DNA of 64,000 nt from Symsagittifera roscoffensis (GCF_963678635.1 NC_087065.1:5727209-5791208), one strand, 5' to 3'. Positions 21,298-33,928 are shown, counted from the first letter of the stretch. Translations and numbers: made by a program. Notes: generated by a model not told the origin, from the sequence alone.

Positions 21298-21510
21298 GGC
21301 TCTTTTTCCTTCCCCCCCCCCCCCCCCCCCCACCTGCAAATTTTTATAATTCAAATTACTGTTCACATTGTCCAATTGTCATGAAAACTGACATGCAGAC
21401 TATTTAGACCATGACTAACATATTTGATCCTCATAATCAACCTTGTAAAACCACCCCTTAGACCTTAAAAATGATGATCGCGTGAGGTGGGGGGAAAAGG
21501 AAAAAGAGCC
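21298..21510. mobile_element. MITE-like element with GGCTCTTTTTCC ends (unit B)
   Basis: It starts GGCTCTTTTTCCTTCCCC and ends GGGGAAAAGGAAAAAGAGCC, an inverted terminal repeat of about 20 bp with a C/G tract. The interior of about 170 bp has no coding capacity. The same element is in unit C (23835-24046); unit D retains a deleted version. The target duplication is not clear. Confidence 0.5.
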
Positions 21511-21636
21511 GAAAAAATTGCAGGTGGGGGTTGCAGGAAAAAACAGGAAAAAAGCCACGATTTTTTTTCGCTATAAAAAATCTGGAAGAGAGATCCTGTG
21601 AGTTATCAATTATTATGGACTTCATTTTTGCTTTGT

Positions 21637-21864
21637 AGAGCCAACGGGTCCTGTTGCGATTGCATAAGATTGTGTAGCACTTTCAATGACAGCACTTTTG
21701 CTCGAAATTTGAATGCGGAAAATTATTCACACAGTGTCCAAGAAAGAAGTAGACTTGGCGTTAACGATTTGAGATACTGCGGAATACCGGATACGGATAC
21801 GATCGAACAGTTGTCGAAATATTGCTCAAATAACAAAATTTGGTCCTCAAAACTTCCTCGGTAG
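21637..21864 (+). CDS. Array-borne conserved frame (unit B)
   Basis: Second occurrence of the ANGSCCDC frame. Upstream sequence differs from unit A (follows ttttgctttgtag instead of ttctcatag), so the shared segment starts exactly at agagccaacggg, which is a breakpoint of the repeat. Changes: PDTD for PDTV and CSN for CST. Confidence 0.25.
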   Translation, partial: RANGSCCDCIRLCSTFNDSTFARNLNAENYSHSVQERSRLGVNDLRYCGIPDTDTIEQLSKYCSNNKIWSSKLPR

Positions 21865-23834
21865 TTTTCTTAGTTTACAAAACCTCATAGAAAATAATTG
21901 CATCTTCATGACAAAGAGCGCTGGTTGAATTTTTTTCCAGGCAAGGTTTTCGGGTTCTTTCCCATTTTAGCCCCCGTAATTTAAAAACCCTACCCCCCCC
22001 CCCAACTTTTCCAATTATAGCCTCCCCCTGAACGTTCCAATTATATACACACTATTCGTACTGATTTATACTACTATATATACTGAATATTATTTTAATA
22101 GAAAAATTTCAAATATGAATTTAAATTGATTTATAACGATGACTTTTTTTTCCATCAACTGAATTTTGATCAAAATTTCATAAAAAACAATCGAGCCGTT
22201 CTTTATCTTGTCTCAAATGCTGATGAGTGCGATGATATTTTCTGAACCAACTGAATCATCTCATCTTAAATACTGATGAGCGCGATGATAATTTCTGAAC
22301 CATCTCATTCCAAATACTGATTATTGACTTAGCTACCATTTCAATAAATCACAAATTCCACCTCTAGCTTTTCATTGTTCATATTACATTTCAGTAATAA
22401 ACAAAAATGCTGAACCCACTTACAATTTGCGGAATCCGCTTACATTTGCGGATTCCGCATACAAATTTTGCGGATTCCACTTAAATTTGCGGATTCTACT
22501 TACTTTTTGCGGATCCACTTACAGTTGCAGAATCTAGAACAACTAATTATAGTTGCTTGTTGCGGAATATGCAACAAAACAATTGTGCCGACAAAATTTA
22601 CGTTACAGGTTTAAATATGCGGAATCCACTGAAATTTTGTTTGTGGAATGCACTATCATTTTGGAATATATTTTAAGACTTGTCTCTGGATTCCGGAAGC
22701 ATACAGACACAGAATTGTGCTCCTATCCAGTGCACAGTTTGGCCTGGTAATGTTGTTAGCGTACAAACTTCGTAGAAATTTCAAAAAAAATTTCAGCCCT
22801 GTTTTAAAAAGTTATTGAGCGAAAAGGAAAAAATCTAACATTAGTGTATCCAGGACTACGTGATGTACACAAAAAAAAACTTGCTTGCAACTTTTTTTAA
22901 ATTGTTTGTTTGAGTACAAATCGTAATTTGTATACTAAAAAACATTTTTTTAAAAACTTTCTCAGGCCAATTTATTTTTTTTGTGTACATAACGCAGTCC
23001 TGGATACACTAATGTTCGCTTTATTTTTCCTTTTTGCTAAATAAGGTTTTAAAAAAATGGCTGAAGTTTTCTATATCCTAGGAATGGCATGCTTATGTAT
23101 GCCTCGATCAATAACTGATAATTTAGAAAATCAAATGTTAAAAATAAACATTATTTAAAATTATTGCCAAACATTAAAAAATTGTTACTTTCGTTATATA
23201 ATTTGGGAAAGACAACTCTAAAACAATTTCGGTGGTTTTCTATGTATTATAAACGCACGACCGTCCAACCATTGGTGCTGTGAGTAAGCCAAGGTCTTTG
23301 TCACTTGCGTTCGGTTATGAACAATTTCCAAAAATTTTCAGAAACTAATTCAGAGAAAAAAAATCAAATGTTTTGGTTTATGGAAAAATCCTTGTCATAC
23401 AATTTCCATCATTGGAAAAATGCTTATCATAGAGATTTCATCCAATTTTCTGTACTTTTGAAATTGCATGGAATTTTATGGTAAGGAATTTTTCATATTT
23501 GGTCAACCCGGGTAGCTTGTAAGGCCTCTTTTTTCGGTTTCCCAACCCTTGGTAAAACTGCAAATCAAAGTTGTTTGAAAATGTTTATACTGCATGAAAA
23601 GAAATGTTTTACAAACTTGCTCTCTTGTTCACGCTGACTTGTTTTGGCTCTTTTCGTACCACCCCCCTCCCCACTTCAAACAAACTTCAATTTCTGGTGT
23701 AACGACTGGTTTTACGTTTACAAGGTTAAGTACGAAGACCAAGTGGGATTTTTTGATGGCCCAATTAGTCCGCATAGCAGTTTTGTAACACGTAACAAAA
23801 ATTTTTCTCGAACAAAAAATCACAAAGAAAAAAA

Positions 23835-24046
23835 GGCTCTTTTTCCTTCCCCCCCCCCCCCCCCCACCTGCAAATTTTTATAATTCAAATTACTGTTCAC
23901 ATTGTCCAATTGTCATGAAAACTGACATGCAGACTATTTAGACCATGACTAACATATTTGATCCTCATAATCAACCTTGTAAAACCACCCCTTAGACCTT
24001 AAAAATGATGATCGCGTGAGGTGGGGGGGGAAAAGGAAAAAGAGCC
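23835..24046. mobile_element. MITE-like element with GGCTCTTTTTCC ends (unit C)
   Basis: Copy of the 21298-21510 element carried along by the tandem duplication; C- and G-run lengths differ. Confidence 0.5.
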
Positions 24047-24171
24047 GAAAAAATTGCAGGTGGGGTTGCAGGAAAAAACAGGAAAAAAGCCACGATTTTT
24101 TTTCGCTATAAAAAATCTGGAAGAGAGATCCTGTGAGTTATCAATTATTATGGACTTCATTTTTGCTTTGT

Positions 24172-24399
24172 AGAGCCAACGGGTCCTGTTGCGATTGCAT
24201 AAGATTGTGTAGCACTTTCAATGACAGCACTTTTGCTCGAAATTTGAATGCGGAAAATTATTCACACAGTGTCCAAGAAAGAAGTAGACTTGGCGTTAAC
24301 GATTTGAGATACTGCGGAATACCGGATACGGTTACGATCGAACAGTTGTCGAAATATTGCTCAACTAACAAAATTTGGTCCTCAAAACTTCCTCGGTAA
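24172..24399 (+). CDS. Array-borne conserved frame (unit C)
   Basis: Third occurrence. Protein identical to unit A over the shared 75 residues although the stop is TAA instead of TAG. Confidence 0.25.
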   Translation, partial: RANGSCCDCIRLCSTFNDSTFARNLNAENYSHSVQERSRLGVNDLRYCGIPDTVTIEQLSKYCSTNKIWSSKLPR

Positions 24400-24716
24400 T
24401 TTTCTTAGTTTACAAAACCTCATAGAAAATAATTGCATCTTCATGACAAAGAGCGCTGGTTGAATTTTTTTCCAGGCAAGGTTTTCGGGTTCTTTCCCAT
24501 TTTAGCCCCCGTAATTTAAAAACCCTACCCCCCCCCCCCCCCAACTTTTCCAATTATAGCCTCCCCCTGAACGTTCCAATTATATACACACTATTCGTAC
24601 TGATTTATACTACTATATATACTGAAATTTATTTCAATAGACAAAATTTCAAATATGAATTTAAATTGATTTATAACGATGACTTTTTTTCCATCAAATG
24701 AATTTTGATCAAAATT

Positions 24717-26650
24717 TCATAAAAAACAATCGAGCCGTTCTTTATCTTGTCTCAAATGCTGATGAGTGCGACGATATTTTCTGAACCAACTGAATCATCT
24801 CATCTTAAATACTGATGAGCGCGATGATAATTTCTGAACCATCTCATTCCAAATACTGATTAGTGACTTAGCTACCATTTCAATAAATCACAAATTCCAC
24901 CTCTAGCTTTTCATTGTTCATATTACATTTCAGTAATAAACAAAATTGCTGAATCCACTTACAATTTGCGGAATCCGCTTACATTTGCGGATTCCGCATA
25001 CAAATTTTGCGGATTCCACTTAAATTTGCAGATTCTACTTACTTTTTGCGGATCCACTTACAGTTGCGGAATCTAGAACAACTAATTATAGTTGCTTGTT
25101 GCGGAATATGCAACAAAACAATTGTGCCGACAAAATTTACGTTACAGGTTAAAATATGCGGAATCCACTGAAATTTTGTTTGTGGAATGCATTATCATTT
25201 TGGAACATATTTTAAGACTTGTCTCGGGAATCCAGAAACATACAGACACAGAATTGTGCTCCTATCCAGTGCACAGTTTGGCCTGGTAATGTTGTTAGCG
25301 TACAAACTTCGTAGAAATTTCAAAGAAATTTCAAAAAAATTTCAGCCCTGTTTTAAAAAGTTATTGAGCGAAAAGGAAAAAATCTAACATTAGTGTATCC
25401 AGGACTACGTGATGTACACAAAAAAAAAACTTGCTTGCAACTTTTTTTAAATTGTTTGTTTGAGTACAAATCGTAATTTGTATACTAAAAAACATTTTTT
25501 TAAAAACTTTCTCAGGCCAATTTATTTTTTTTGTGTACATAACGCAGTCCTGGATACGCTAATATTCGTTTTATTTTTCTTTTTTGCTAAATAAGGTTTT
25601 AAAAAAATGGCTGAAGTTTTCTATATCCTAGGAATGGCGCATGCTTATGTATGCCTCGATCAATAACTGATAATTTAGAAAATCAAATGTTAAAAATAAA
25701 CATTATTTAAAATTATTGCCAAACATTAAAAAATTGTTACTTTCGTTATATAATTTGGGAAAGACAACTCTAAAACAATTTCTGTGGTTTTCTATGTATT
25801 ATAAACGCACGACCGTCCAACCATTGGTGCTATGAGTAAGCCAAGGTCTTTGTCACTTGCGTTCGGTTATGAACAATTCCCAAAAATTTTCAGAAACTAA
25901 TTCAGAGAAAAAAAATCAAATGTTTTGGTTTATGGAAAAATCCTTGTCATACAATTTCCATCATTGGAAAAATGCTTATCATAAAGATTTCATCCAATTT
26001 TCTGTACTTTTGAAATTGCATGGAATTTTATGGTAAGGAATTTTTCATATTTAGTCAACCCGGGTAGCTTGTAAGGCCTCTTTTTTCGGTTTCCCAACCC
26101 TTGGTAAAACTGCAAATCAAAGTTGTTTGAAAATGTTTATACTGCATGAAAAGAAATGTTTTACAAACTCGCTCTCTTGTTCACGCTGACTTGTTTTGGC
26201 TCTTTTCGTACCACCCCCCTCCCCACTTCAAACAAACTTCAATTTCTGGTGTAACGACTGGTTTTACGTTTACAAGGTTAAGTACGAAGACCAAGTGGGA
26301 TTTTTTGATGGCCCAATTAGTCCGCATAGCAGTTTTGTAACACGTAACAAAAATTTTTCTCGAACAAAAAATCACAAAGAAAAAAAGGCTCTTTTTCCTT
26401 TTTGACATGCAGACTATTTAGACCATGACTAACATATTTGATCCTCATAATCAACCTTGTAAAACCACCCCTTAGACCTTAAAAATGATGATCGCGTGAG
26501 GTGGGGGGGAAAAGGAAAAAGAGCCGAAAAAATTGCAGGTGGGGTTGCAGGAAAAAACAGGAAAAAAGCCACGATTTTTTTTCGCTATAAAAAATCTGGA
26601 AGAGAGATCCTGTGAGTTATCAATTATTATGGACTTCATTTTTGCTTTGT
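24717..26650. repeat. Tandem array unit D (truncated)
   Basis: Follows unit C until ttttgctttgt at 26650, where B and C continue into agagccaacggg but D switches to ggaggctcgtg. The long C-run MITE interior of B and C is also deleted here (26400). This marks the right edge of the array. Confidence 0.85.
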
Positions 26651-27184
26651 GGAGGCTCGTGATTACTGGGGATTATAAAAATGGGCTCTTTTTCCTCCTC
26701 CCCCCGCCAGCAAAATTTTACTTCATATTATCGGATTGTTCCAAAAATTGATATGCGGACTAAATAGGCTTTGACAAACATATTTGGTCTCCAAACTTAA
26801 CCTTGTAAAAGCCCTCGTTACAGCATAAATTAATTCATATCTGGGGTGGGAGGGGGAGGGAAGGACCCTAGTTTTGAAAATATTTTGCTTCAAAAAAGTT
26901 GAATAGAATTAAGACGGCTATTTCGCTTGGAGTGATCAAGCTCATCAGCAAAATCATTGCAGAGCACGCGGTAAAAACATACAAAAATCATCATTTTCAG
27001 GAAAGAGTCCATAAAATCAACGCTGTTTTGTAACTAAGGTAGAATCGAACAAAAAAACACACAAAAATACAAATTAACGAGACTCAAAAAAGACATTTAA
27101 GAGCCGTGAAAAACTGTACGAGTAGCAGTTAGCACCGCAATGGCCACAACCCAGCAGTTACTTCAAACTAAATGGTACCCTATG
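26651..27184. other. Junction between the two tandem arrays
   Basis: No gene is seen. It contains another GGCTCTTTTTCC...CCCCC end (26684) and a G-rich gggtgggagggggaggg run (26842-26860). Confidence 0.4.
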
Positions 27185-27348
27185 TTTATGCCCCCCGGAG
27201 CGTCCCTTCAATCGAATCTCGACAGCAAACAGTCTACGGCCACTCTGCAACGCAGACTATCATGGGACCTTTTCTGGCGACAACTTACACCAGAACAGCA
27301 GGTTCAGGGTTAGTCGGCTCTTCCCATTAAACCCGAGTACATCACATC

Positions 27349-27552
27349 GGCTCTTTTCCAGTTTCCCCCTTTCAAATTCAGTTTTGAAAAGCTTGTTTAA
27401 CGTTGTCATAATGCAAAGAAATTTGGCGTGATGAACAAATCGACAACTGTGAACAGATTCGTTCTTCAGCGTAACATCACGCATTTAGCTGTAATAACAC
27501 ATAAAACAAACATAAAACTCGTTATTTTGAAAGGGGGGACTGGAAAAGAGCC
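27349..27552. mobile_element. MITE-like element with GGCTCTTTTCCAGT ends
   Basis: The left end GGCTCTTTTCCAGTTTCCCC and the right end (reverse complement GGCTCTTTTCCAGTCCCCCC) form inverted terminal repeats of about 27 bp, both followed inward by CTTTCAAA. The interior is about 150 bp of non-coding AT-rich DNA. A diverged copy is at 30790-31003. No clear target duplication. Confidence 0.55.
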
Positions 27553-29942
27553 TCAAGTTCCCCTATTTGATTTCTTCTGAAAATCATTTGATTAAAATCT
27601 ATTTAAAATGACTTTTCAAATGATAAAATGCAAAAAAAACGTGTCAGCGTGAACAGGTGAACAAATTTTCACTACATTTCCTGCTTGAAAAATTCCCTAT
27701 AAACAATTTTCGCGAAACTTTCTTTTTGTAACTTTACGAGGGGCGGTTGGTGGGAAACTGGAAAAAAGCCACCCAAACAGCTTACTCCTACCCCAAGCAG
27801 ATTATAGGGCTCGTTTCCTCTTTCTCACAGCTAAAAGTACTTTGAACAAAAAACATATATAAACTTGTGTTCATACTTTTTTTAGCGTCTCCTTTTCCTC
27901 TCCACTTGGAATTTTCACTAGTTATTTTTTCTATATACATTGTATTCCTGCCAAGAACGGTTAAATTTAAATCTAATAATTCGTAACTCTTCCCCCCCCC
28001 CCCCCCATTAAATTAAAAAATGAAACTGTACAAAAACGGACCGGACCACTCAGCCTTTTCGATGTACAAAAAATTGTCAAAAATTGTTCACCTTTTAAGC
28101 TGACACGTTTTATTGTAGTTAATAACTTGACAAGTCATCATAAATAGAATTTAATTAAACGATTTTCGAAAAAAATCAATGGCGGAGGGAAACTGGAAAA
28201 GAGCCGAATTCGTGAATTCATGACTTAAAATGTCTCTTTTCCACTTCCCCCACAAACATAGAACTTCACGGTGAACAAGCTTACTGTTGTGAGCACATTT
28301 GTCTCCATACTTTACATCGTAAAATCACGCCTGCAGGTAAAATAACACCTAAAGGGAAAAGAGTCCTTAAAAAGTATGATAATTTCATTCCTTGTCTAGG
28401 AATCCAATAAAATTTCATAATCACAGCTTACGAGCCTGAAAAAAAATCTGAACCGTTTTTTAAACTTTTTCTGTCGACTAGAAAATGATAACGAAGAAGA
28501 GAAGGCCCACCTTGATTGCGGAAAACTTTCGTTACTGTTAAATCAGCTACAGATTGGATTATGTTGCCAGGAGAAGTAATTGACTCATAGACCTTGAACG
28601 CTTTCAAGAACAACCTGGACAAATTTTGGAATGAAAGCGGAATTGATAAATTTGAGACGAATTAAGAAAAACATCATGAGTTGAAAAAAGATCAGACTAA
28701 AAGATCAGAAACCAACTCAACTGAACTGGATTGAACTGAACTGAACTGAACTGAGACATTCAAATCACTATTCATCATACGGCAGCAATAAAGTTGAACG
28801 AAAAACTATTTTTAAAAAACTGCAGCTAACGGCAAAAGTATTTTTTAGTAAAAATCGAAACTAGATTTTTTTTCAAGTTTTAGCACCTAAGTCTCAGAAA
28901 AACTTGAGAACAATTTTGTTAAAACTAACACGAGCAATTACAAATTTTTATATGATTTTTTAAAAAAAAGTAATTAGTTAGCATGCGCTAATATTCTCCT
29001 CTTCCTGGAGAATTATTCTGGTCACTTATTAAAACGGACCGCGCTATGTCGTCGAAACCGTAGTTCAACGACTTGACGCTTGCCGACGGGCAATGGAATA
29101 GGAAATATTGTCATCATCAACTCAAAGAAGGTCTCCAGTTTATAAGTGTGAGTGTGTGTCTCAAGAAAAAAATTCACACTCATTTGCTTAGTGTTGCTAC
29201 GTTCTCATAGAGCCAACGGGTAATGATTGCAATTGCACAAAACTGTGTAGCAATTGCAATGCTAGCACTGTTGCTCAAAATCTGAAGGCGGAAAATTATT
29301 CACACAGTGTCCAAGAAAGAAGAAGAATTGGCGTAACATTTTGAGATACTTCGGAACACCGAATACGGCTAAGATCGAACGGTTTTTGAAATAAAGATCA
29401 ACTAACCAAATGTGGTCCTCAAAACTTCCTCGGCAGTTTTCTTACTTTACAAATTTCATAGCAAATAATTTTGTTGGTCCGGGCGAGCATGTTCCAAGCA
29501 ACTTCATGACAAATAGCGCTGGTTGAGTTTTTTTCAGGCAAGCTTTTCGGGGTCTTTCGCATTTAGCCCCCGGTAAATTATAAACCCCCCTCCCCAAATG
29601 TTCCATTTATATACACACTATCCGTACTGATTTATACTACTACATATACTGAAATTTATTTTAATGTAAATATTTCAATTAAGAATTTAAGGTGATTTAT
29701 ATCAATGACTTTTTTTTCATGAACTGAGTGTTGATTGAGTATCATTTCAAGCTGCCTCACCTAGACCTCACCTTGGCCTCACCTAGTTGAATTTACTTCA
29801 TCTGTCAGTTGAATTCTTATGGCTCCGATAAATTTAGTCAAAATAGTAGACATCGCAAAAGGTAAATGGGAAATAAATGGATGAATAATATAAAAAACCT
29901 TGAAATTACATAATTGATCTGCTTATTGTATAATAGGGAAGC

Positions 29943-30185
29943 TTGTGGGTCTATAATGGGAAAGACCCGGTTTTCGTGAGCGAGAAAACGGTCGCTTGGT
30001 GGTTCCAGTTTTTGATGCACGACAGCAACTTTGGCCGTGCCAAGGAAATTTGTTGTACTGTTTTCAAACCAGATGACTCAAGGCAATTCTCGCCGGGCAA
30101 TGAAATGTTCAATGCCCAATCCACAAAATTTTCATCCAGTAACGGAACAAAACCAATATGCATGGCTCTTGTCGTCGTGGTTTGA
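29943..30185 (+). CDS. Array-borne frame KDPVF...PDDSRQFSP (unit 1)
   Basis: An 80-codon frame with DPVFVSEKTVAWWFQFLMH and KPDDSRQFSPGNEMFNAQST. The homologous frame in unit 2 (33929-34231) and its 454-bp duplicate (34398-34685) keep the same reading frame over about 70 codons with many conservative changes, then diverge at the C-terminus (VVVV stop versus HLNNSPKISLSFIESLVE). A short conserved ATG frame (MAPIN-VKIVDI) lies about 120 bases upstream in both units and might be a first exon. No family is recognised. Confidence 0.3.
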   Translation: MWVYNGKDPVFVSEKTVAWWFQFLMHDSNFGRAKEICCTVFKPDDSRQFSPGNEMFNAQSTKFSSSNGTKPICMALVVVV

Positions 30186-30789
30186 ATAACAGTCTCAAAA
30201 GTTCCGTGAGCTTCTTCGAATCGTTGGTGGAATGAATTGATATAATTTTAATCGTAGTTTGCGAGTGGAGGTTATCACAGGTGGCTATAATGAAAAGTCA
30301 GCCATCAGAGGCATTACTATCTTTGCCCTTCATTTACTATCGTTACTTTCATTTGCCCTGCGTTACTATCTATGCCATGTGACATAACAAAATGATGTTG
30401 TTTTGATCGGAGGGCATATGGAGCCCCATTACCTTATATTTCATTATATTTCAATTGTATAAAAGTAATAATACTTGTGTTGGTGATTTGGCTGATGAAT
30501 AATTGTGAGGTGCATCAGTATGAGTAGATGCCAGCTATCCCTAAATCATGGGTTGAATTTTATTAATTGAACGGAGGTGAGATGGCAAATACGGGCAGTC
30601 GAGCTGATTAAACCTCAAGGACCTATAAATAACGACACAAAACTTCGACAGCAATCAGGTAACGGCCACTCTGCAACGCAGACTATCATGGGACCTTTTC
30701 TGGCGATAACTTACACCCGAACAGCAGGTTCAAGGTTAGTCGGCACTTCCATTAAACCCGAGTACATCCCATCGTCTCTTTTCAAGTTC

Positions 30790-31003
30790 GGCTCTTTTCC
30801 AGTTTCCCCCTTTTAAATTCAGTTTCGAGAAGTTTATTCAACGTTGTCATCTTGCAAGGCAAATTGGCGTGGTGAACAAACGAGACAACTGAAAACAAAT
30901 TTGTTTTTCATACTTTACAGCGTAAAATCACGCATTTAGCTGTAATAACACGTAAAACAAACATAAAATTCGGTATTTCAAAAAAAGGGACTGGAAAACA
31001 GCC
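30790..31003. mobile_element. MITE-like element, second copy
   Basis: Homologous to 27349-27552 in the next array unit. The right end has decayed (gggactggaaaacagcc). Confidence 0.5.
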
Positions 31004-32170
31004 TCAAGTTCCCCTCTTTGCTTTCTTCTGAAAAATCATTTGATTAAAATCTATTTAAAATGACTTTTCAAATTATAAAATGCAAAAAAAACGTGTCAGC
31101 GTGAACAGGTGATAAAACTTTCACATCATTTCCTCCATGCGAAATGCCGTATAAACCATTTTTGAATAGTTTATTTTCGTAATTTTACGAGAGACAGGGG
31201 TGGGAAACTGGGAGAGAGCCCCCCCCCAAACAGCCAAATCCCACCCCAAGCAAATTATAGGACTCTTTTCCTGCTTCTTACAAATATAAGTACTTTGAAC
31301 AAAACACAAGTTTAAAATTGTGATCATACTGCATTTAGCGGCTCTTTTAACTCCTTTCCTTGCGCACTTGAAATTATTAGTAGTTATTCTTCTAAATACA
31401 TTGTATTACTGCCAAGAACGGTTAAAGTCAACTGTAAGAGTTCGTGGCTCTTTTCCAGGTCCCCCCTCCCCCGATAAAACTATAAAATGAAACTGTTCAA
31501 AAACTGACCACTCGGCATTTTGAACTTAAAAAAAGTTGTCTAAAAAAGTTCACCTTTCAAGCTGACACGTTTTATTGCAGTTTATAACTTGACAAGTCAT
31601 CACAAATAGATTTTAAATAAACAATTTTCGAATAAAAAAGTTAAAGGGGGAGGGCAAATGGAAAAGAGCCAAATTCGTAAACTCATGACTTGAAATGTCT
31701 CTTTTGCACTTCCCCCATTAACAATAAGGATTTCATGGTGAACGAGCTTACTGTTGTGAGCACATTTGTCTACATACTTCACATCTTAAAATCACGCCTG
31801 CAGGCAAAATAACACATAAGAGTAAAAGAGCCCCTCAATTTATGATAATTTCATTCCTTGTCTAGGAATCCAAGAAAATTTCATTATCACAGCTTACGAG
31901 CATGAAAAAAATCTGAACCGTTTTATGAAAAATTTCTATCGACTAGAAAGTGATAACGAAGAAGAAAAGGCCAACCTCGATTTGCGAAAGTTTTTTTAAT
32001 CTTTTGATTAGCTACAGATTGGAATATGTTGCCAGGAGACGTAATTGACTCAGAGACCTTGAACGCTTTCAAGAACAACCTGGACAAAACTTGGAAGGGA
32101 GACGAATTAGGGAGTACATCATGAGTTGATCGATAGAGGCGACAGAAACGACTAAAAGATCAGAAAACAA

Positions 32171-32739
32171 CTGAACTGAACTGAACTGAACTGAACTGAA
32201 CTGAACTGAACTGAACTGAACTGAACTGAACTGAACTGAACTGAACTGAACTGAACTGAACTGAACTGAACTGAACTGAACTGAACTGAACTGAACTGAA
32301 CTGAACTGAACTGAACTGAACTGAACTGAACTGAACTGAACTGAACTGAACTGAACTGAACTGAACTGAACTGAACTGAACTGAACTGAACTGAACTGAA
32401 CTGAACTGAACTGAACTGAACTGAACTGAACTGAACTGAACTGAACTGAACTGAACTGAACTGAACTGAACTGAACTGAACTGAACTGAACTGAACTGAA
32501 CTGAACTGAACTGAACTGAACTGAACTGAACTGAACTGAACTGAACTGAACTGAACTGAACTGAACTGAACTGAACTGAACTGAACTGAACTGAACTGAA
32601 CTGAACTGAACTGAACTGAACTGAACTGAACTGAACTGAACTGAACTGAACTGAACTGAACTGAACTGAACTGAACTGAACTGAACTGAACTGAACTGAA
32701 CTGAACTGAACTGAACTGAACTGAACTGAACTGAACTGA
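32171..32739. repeat. Pentanucleotide (CTGAA)n microsatellite, ~114 units
   Basis: 569 bases of uninterrupted CTGAA. Homologous positions in the neighbouring repeats hold only a few imperfect units: about 18610-18655 (with GTGAA and GATCT interruptions) and about 28720-28755. Because 5 and 3 share no factor, the minus strand reads (FSSVQ)n in all three frames with no stop. That explains the 203-codon minus frame 32763-32152, which is not a gene. Confidence 0.97.
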
Positions 32740-33928
32740 GACATTCAAATCACTAGTCATCATAGGGCAGCAATAAAGCTGAACGAAAAAATATGTTTAA
32801 AAAAAATTGCAGCTAACGGCAAAAATATTTTTTAGTAAAAATTGAAACTAGATTTTTTATTTCAAGTTTTAGCAATTAAATTCTAGAAAAAAAAATTTGA
32901 GAATAATTTTGTTAAAACTAACGAGCAAATACAAAATTTTATTAGATTTTTAAAAAAAGTAATTAGTTAGCATGCGCTAATTTTCTCCCGTCCCAGAAGG
33001 ACTATACCAAAACTTATTAAAACGGACCGCGCCGACGGTCAATGGAGTATGAACTATTGTCTTCAACAACTCAAAGAATGTCTCCAGTTCATAAGTGTGA
33101 GTGTGTGTCTCAAGAAACAAAATCACTCATTTACTTAGTGTTGCTACGTTCTCATAGAGCCAACGGGTAATGATTGCAATTGCACAAAACTGTGTAGCAA
33201 TTGCAATGCTAGCACTGTTGCTCGAAATCTGAAGGCGGAAAATTATTCACACAGTGTCCAAGAAAGAAGAAGAATTGGCGTAACATTTTGAGATACTTCG
33301 GAACACCGAATACGTCTAAGATCGAACGGTTTTTGAAATAAAGATCAACTAACAAAATGTGGTCCTCAAAACTTCCTCGGCAGTTTTCTTACTTTACAAA
33401 TTTCGTAGCAAATATTTTTGTTGGTCCGGGCGAGCATGTTCCAAGCATCTTCATGACAAATAGCGCTGGTTGATTTTTTTTTCAGGCAAGCTTTTCGGGG
33501 TCTTTCGCATTTAGCCCCCGGTAAATTATAAACCCCCTCCCCAATTGTTCCATTTATAGCCCTCCTTGAATGTTCCAATTATATACACTATCCGTACTGA
33601 TTTATACTATTATGTATACTGAAATTTACTTTAATATAAATATTTCTGAATTTAAGTTGATTTATATCGATGACTTTTTCTCATGAACTGAGTATCGCTG
33701 AGTATCAATTCATGCTGCCCCACTTAGACCTCACCTTGGCCTCACTTAGTTGATTTTTCTTCATCTGTCAGTTGAATTGTTATGGCTCCGATAAATTCAG
33801 TCAAAATAGTAGACATCACAAAAGATAAATGGGAAATAAATGGTTGAAATACCATATAAAATGTAACCATACTTAAATGTAAACATTGAATTTACTTAAT
33901 TGATCTGCCTATTATGTGAAAGGAAAGG

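Larger units (their letters stand above)
19633..22187. repeat. Tandem array unit B (~2.55 kb)
   Basis: Nearly identical to units C and D, with mostly single-base changes and homopolymer length differences (C-runs at 19450 and 21311). Contents in order: CTGATGAG block, GCGGATTCC minisatellite, a 65-codon open frame, long inverted repeat, MITE-like segments with GGCTCTTTT ends, and the ANGSCCDC frame. Confidence 0.9.
22188..24716. repeat. Tandem array unit C (~2.53 kb)
   Basis: Same content and order as unit B. Differences are few, for example cggattc in place of cggactc near 22495 and a longer C-run at 24530. Confidence 0.9.
27185..30640. repeat. Second array, unit 1 (~3.4 kb)
   Basis: The word gccactctgcaacgcagactatcatggg occurs at about 27238 and 30662, and the following DNA is collinear to the next unit: MITE-like blocks, a segment shared with 18.4-19.3 kb (gctacagattgga, ctttcaagaacaacctgga), a short CTGAA tract (28720-28755), the broken ANGSCC relic, and the PDDSRQFSP frame at 29943. 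Confidence 0.8.

Noticed and set aside
32171-32739. Interstitial telomere repeat
   Set aside because: The unit CTGAA/TTCAG does not match animal telomere units (TTAGG, TTAGGG, TTAGGC).
32152-32763. 203-codon minus-strand open frame
   Set aside because: Produced entirely by the (CTGAA)n microsatellite; all three minus frames are equally open.
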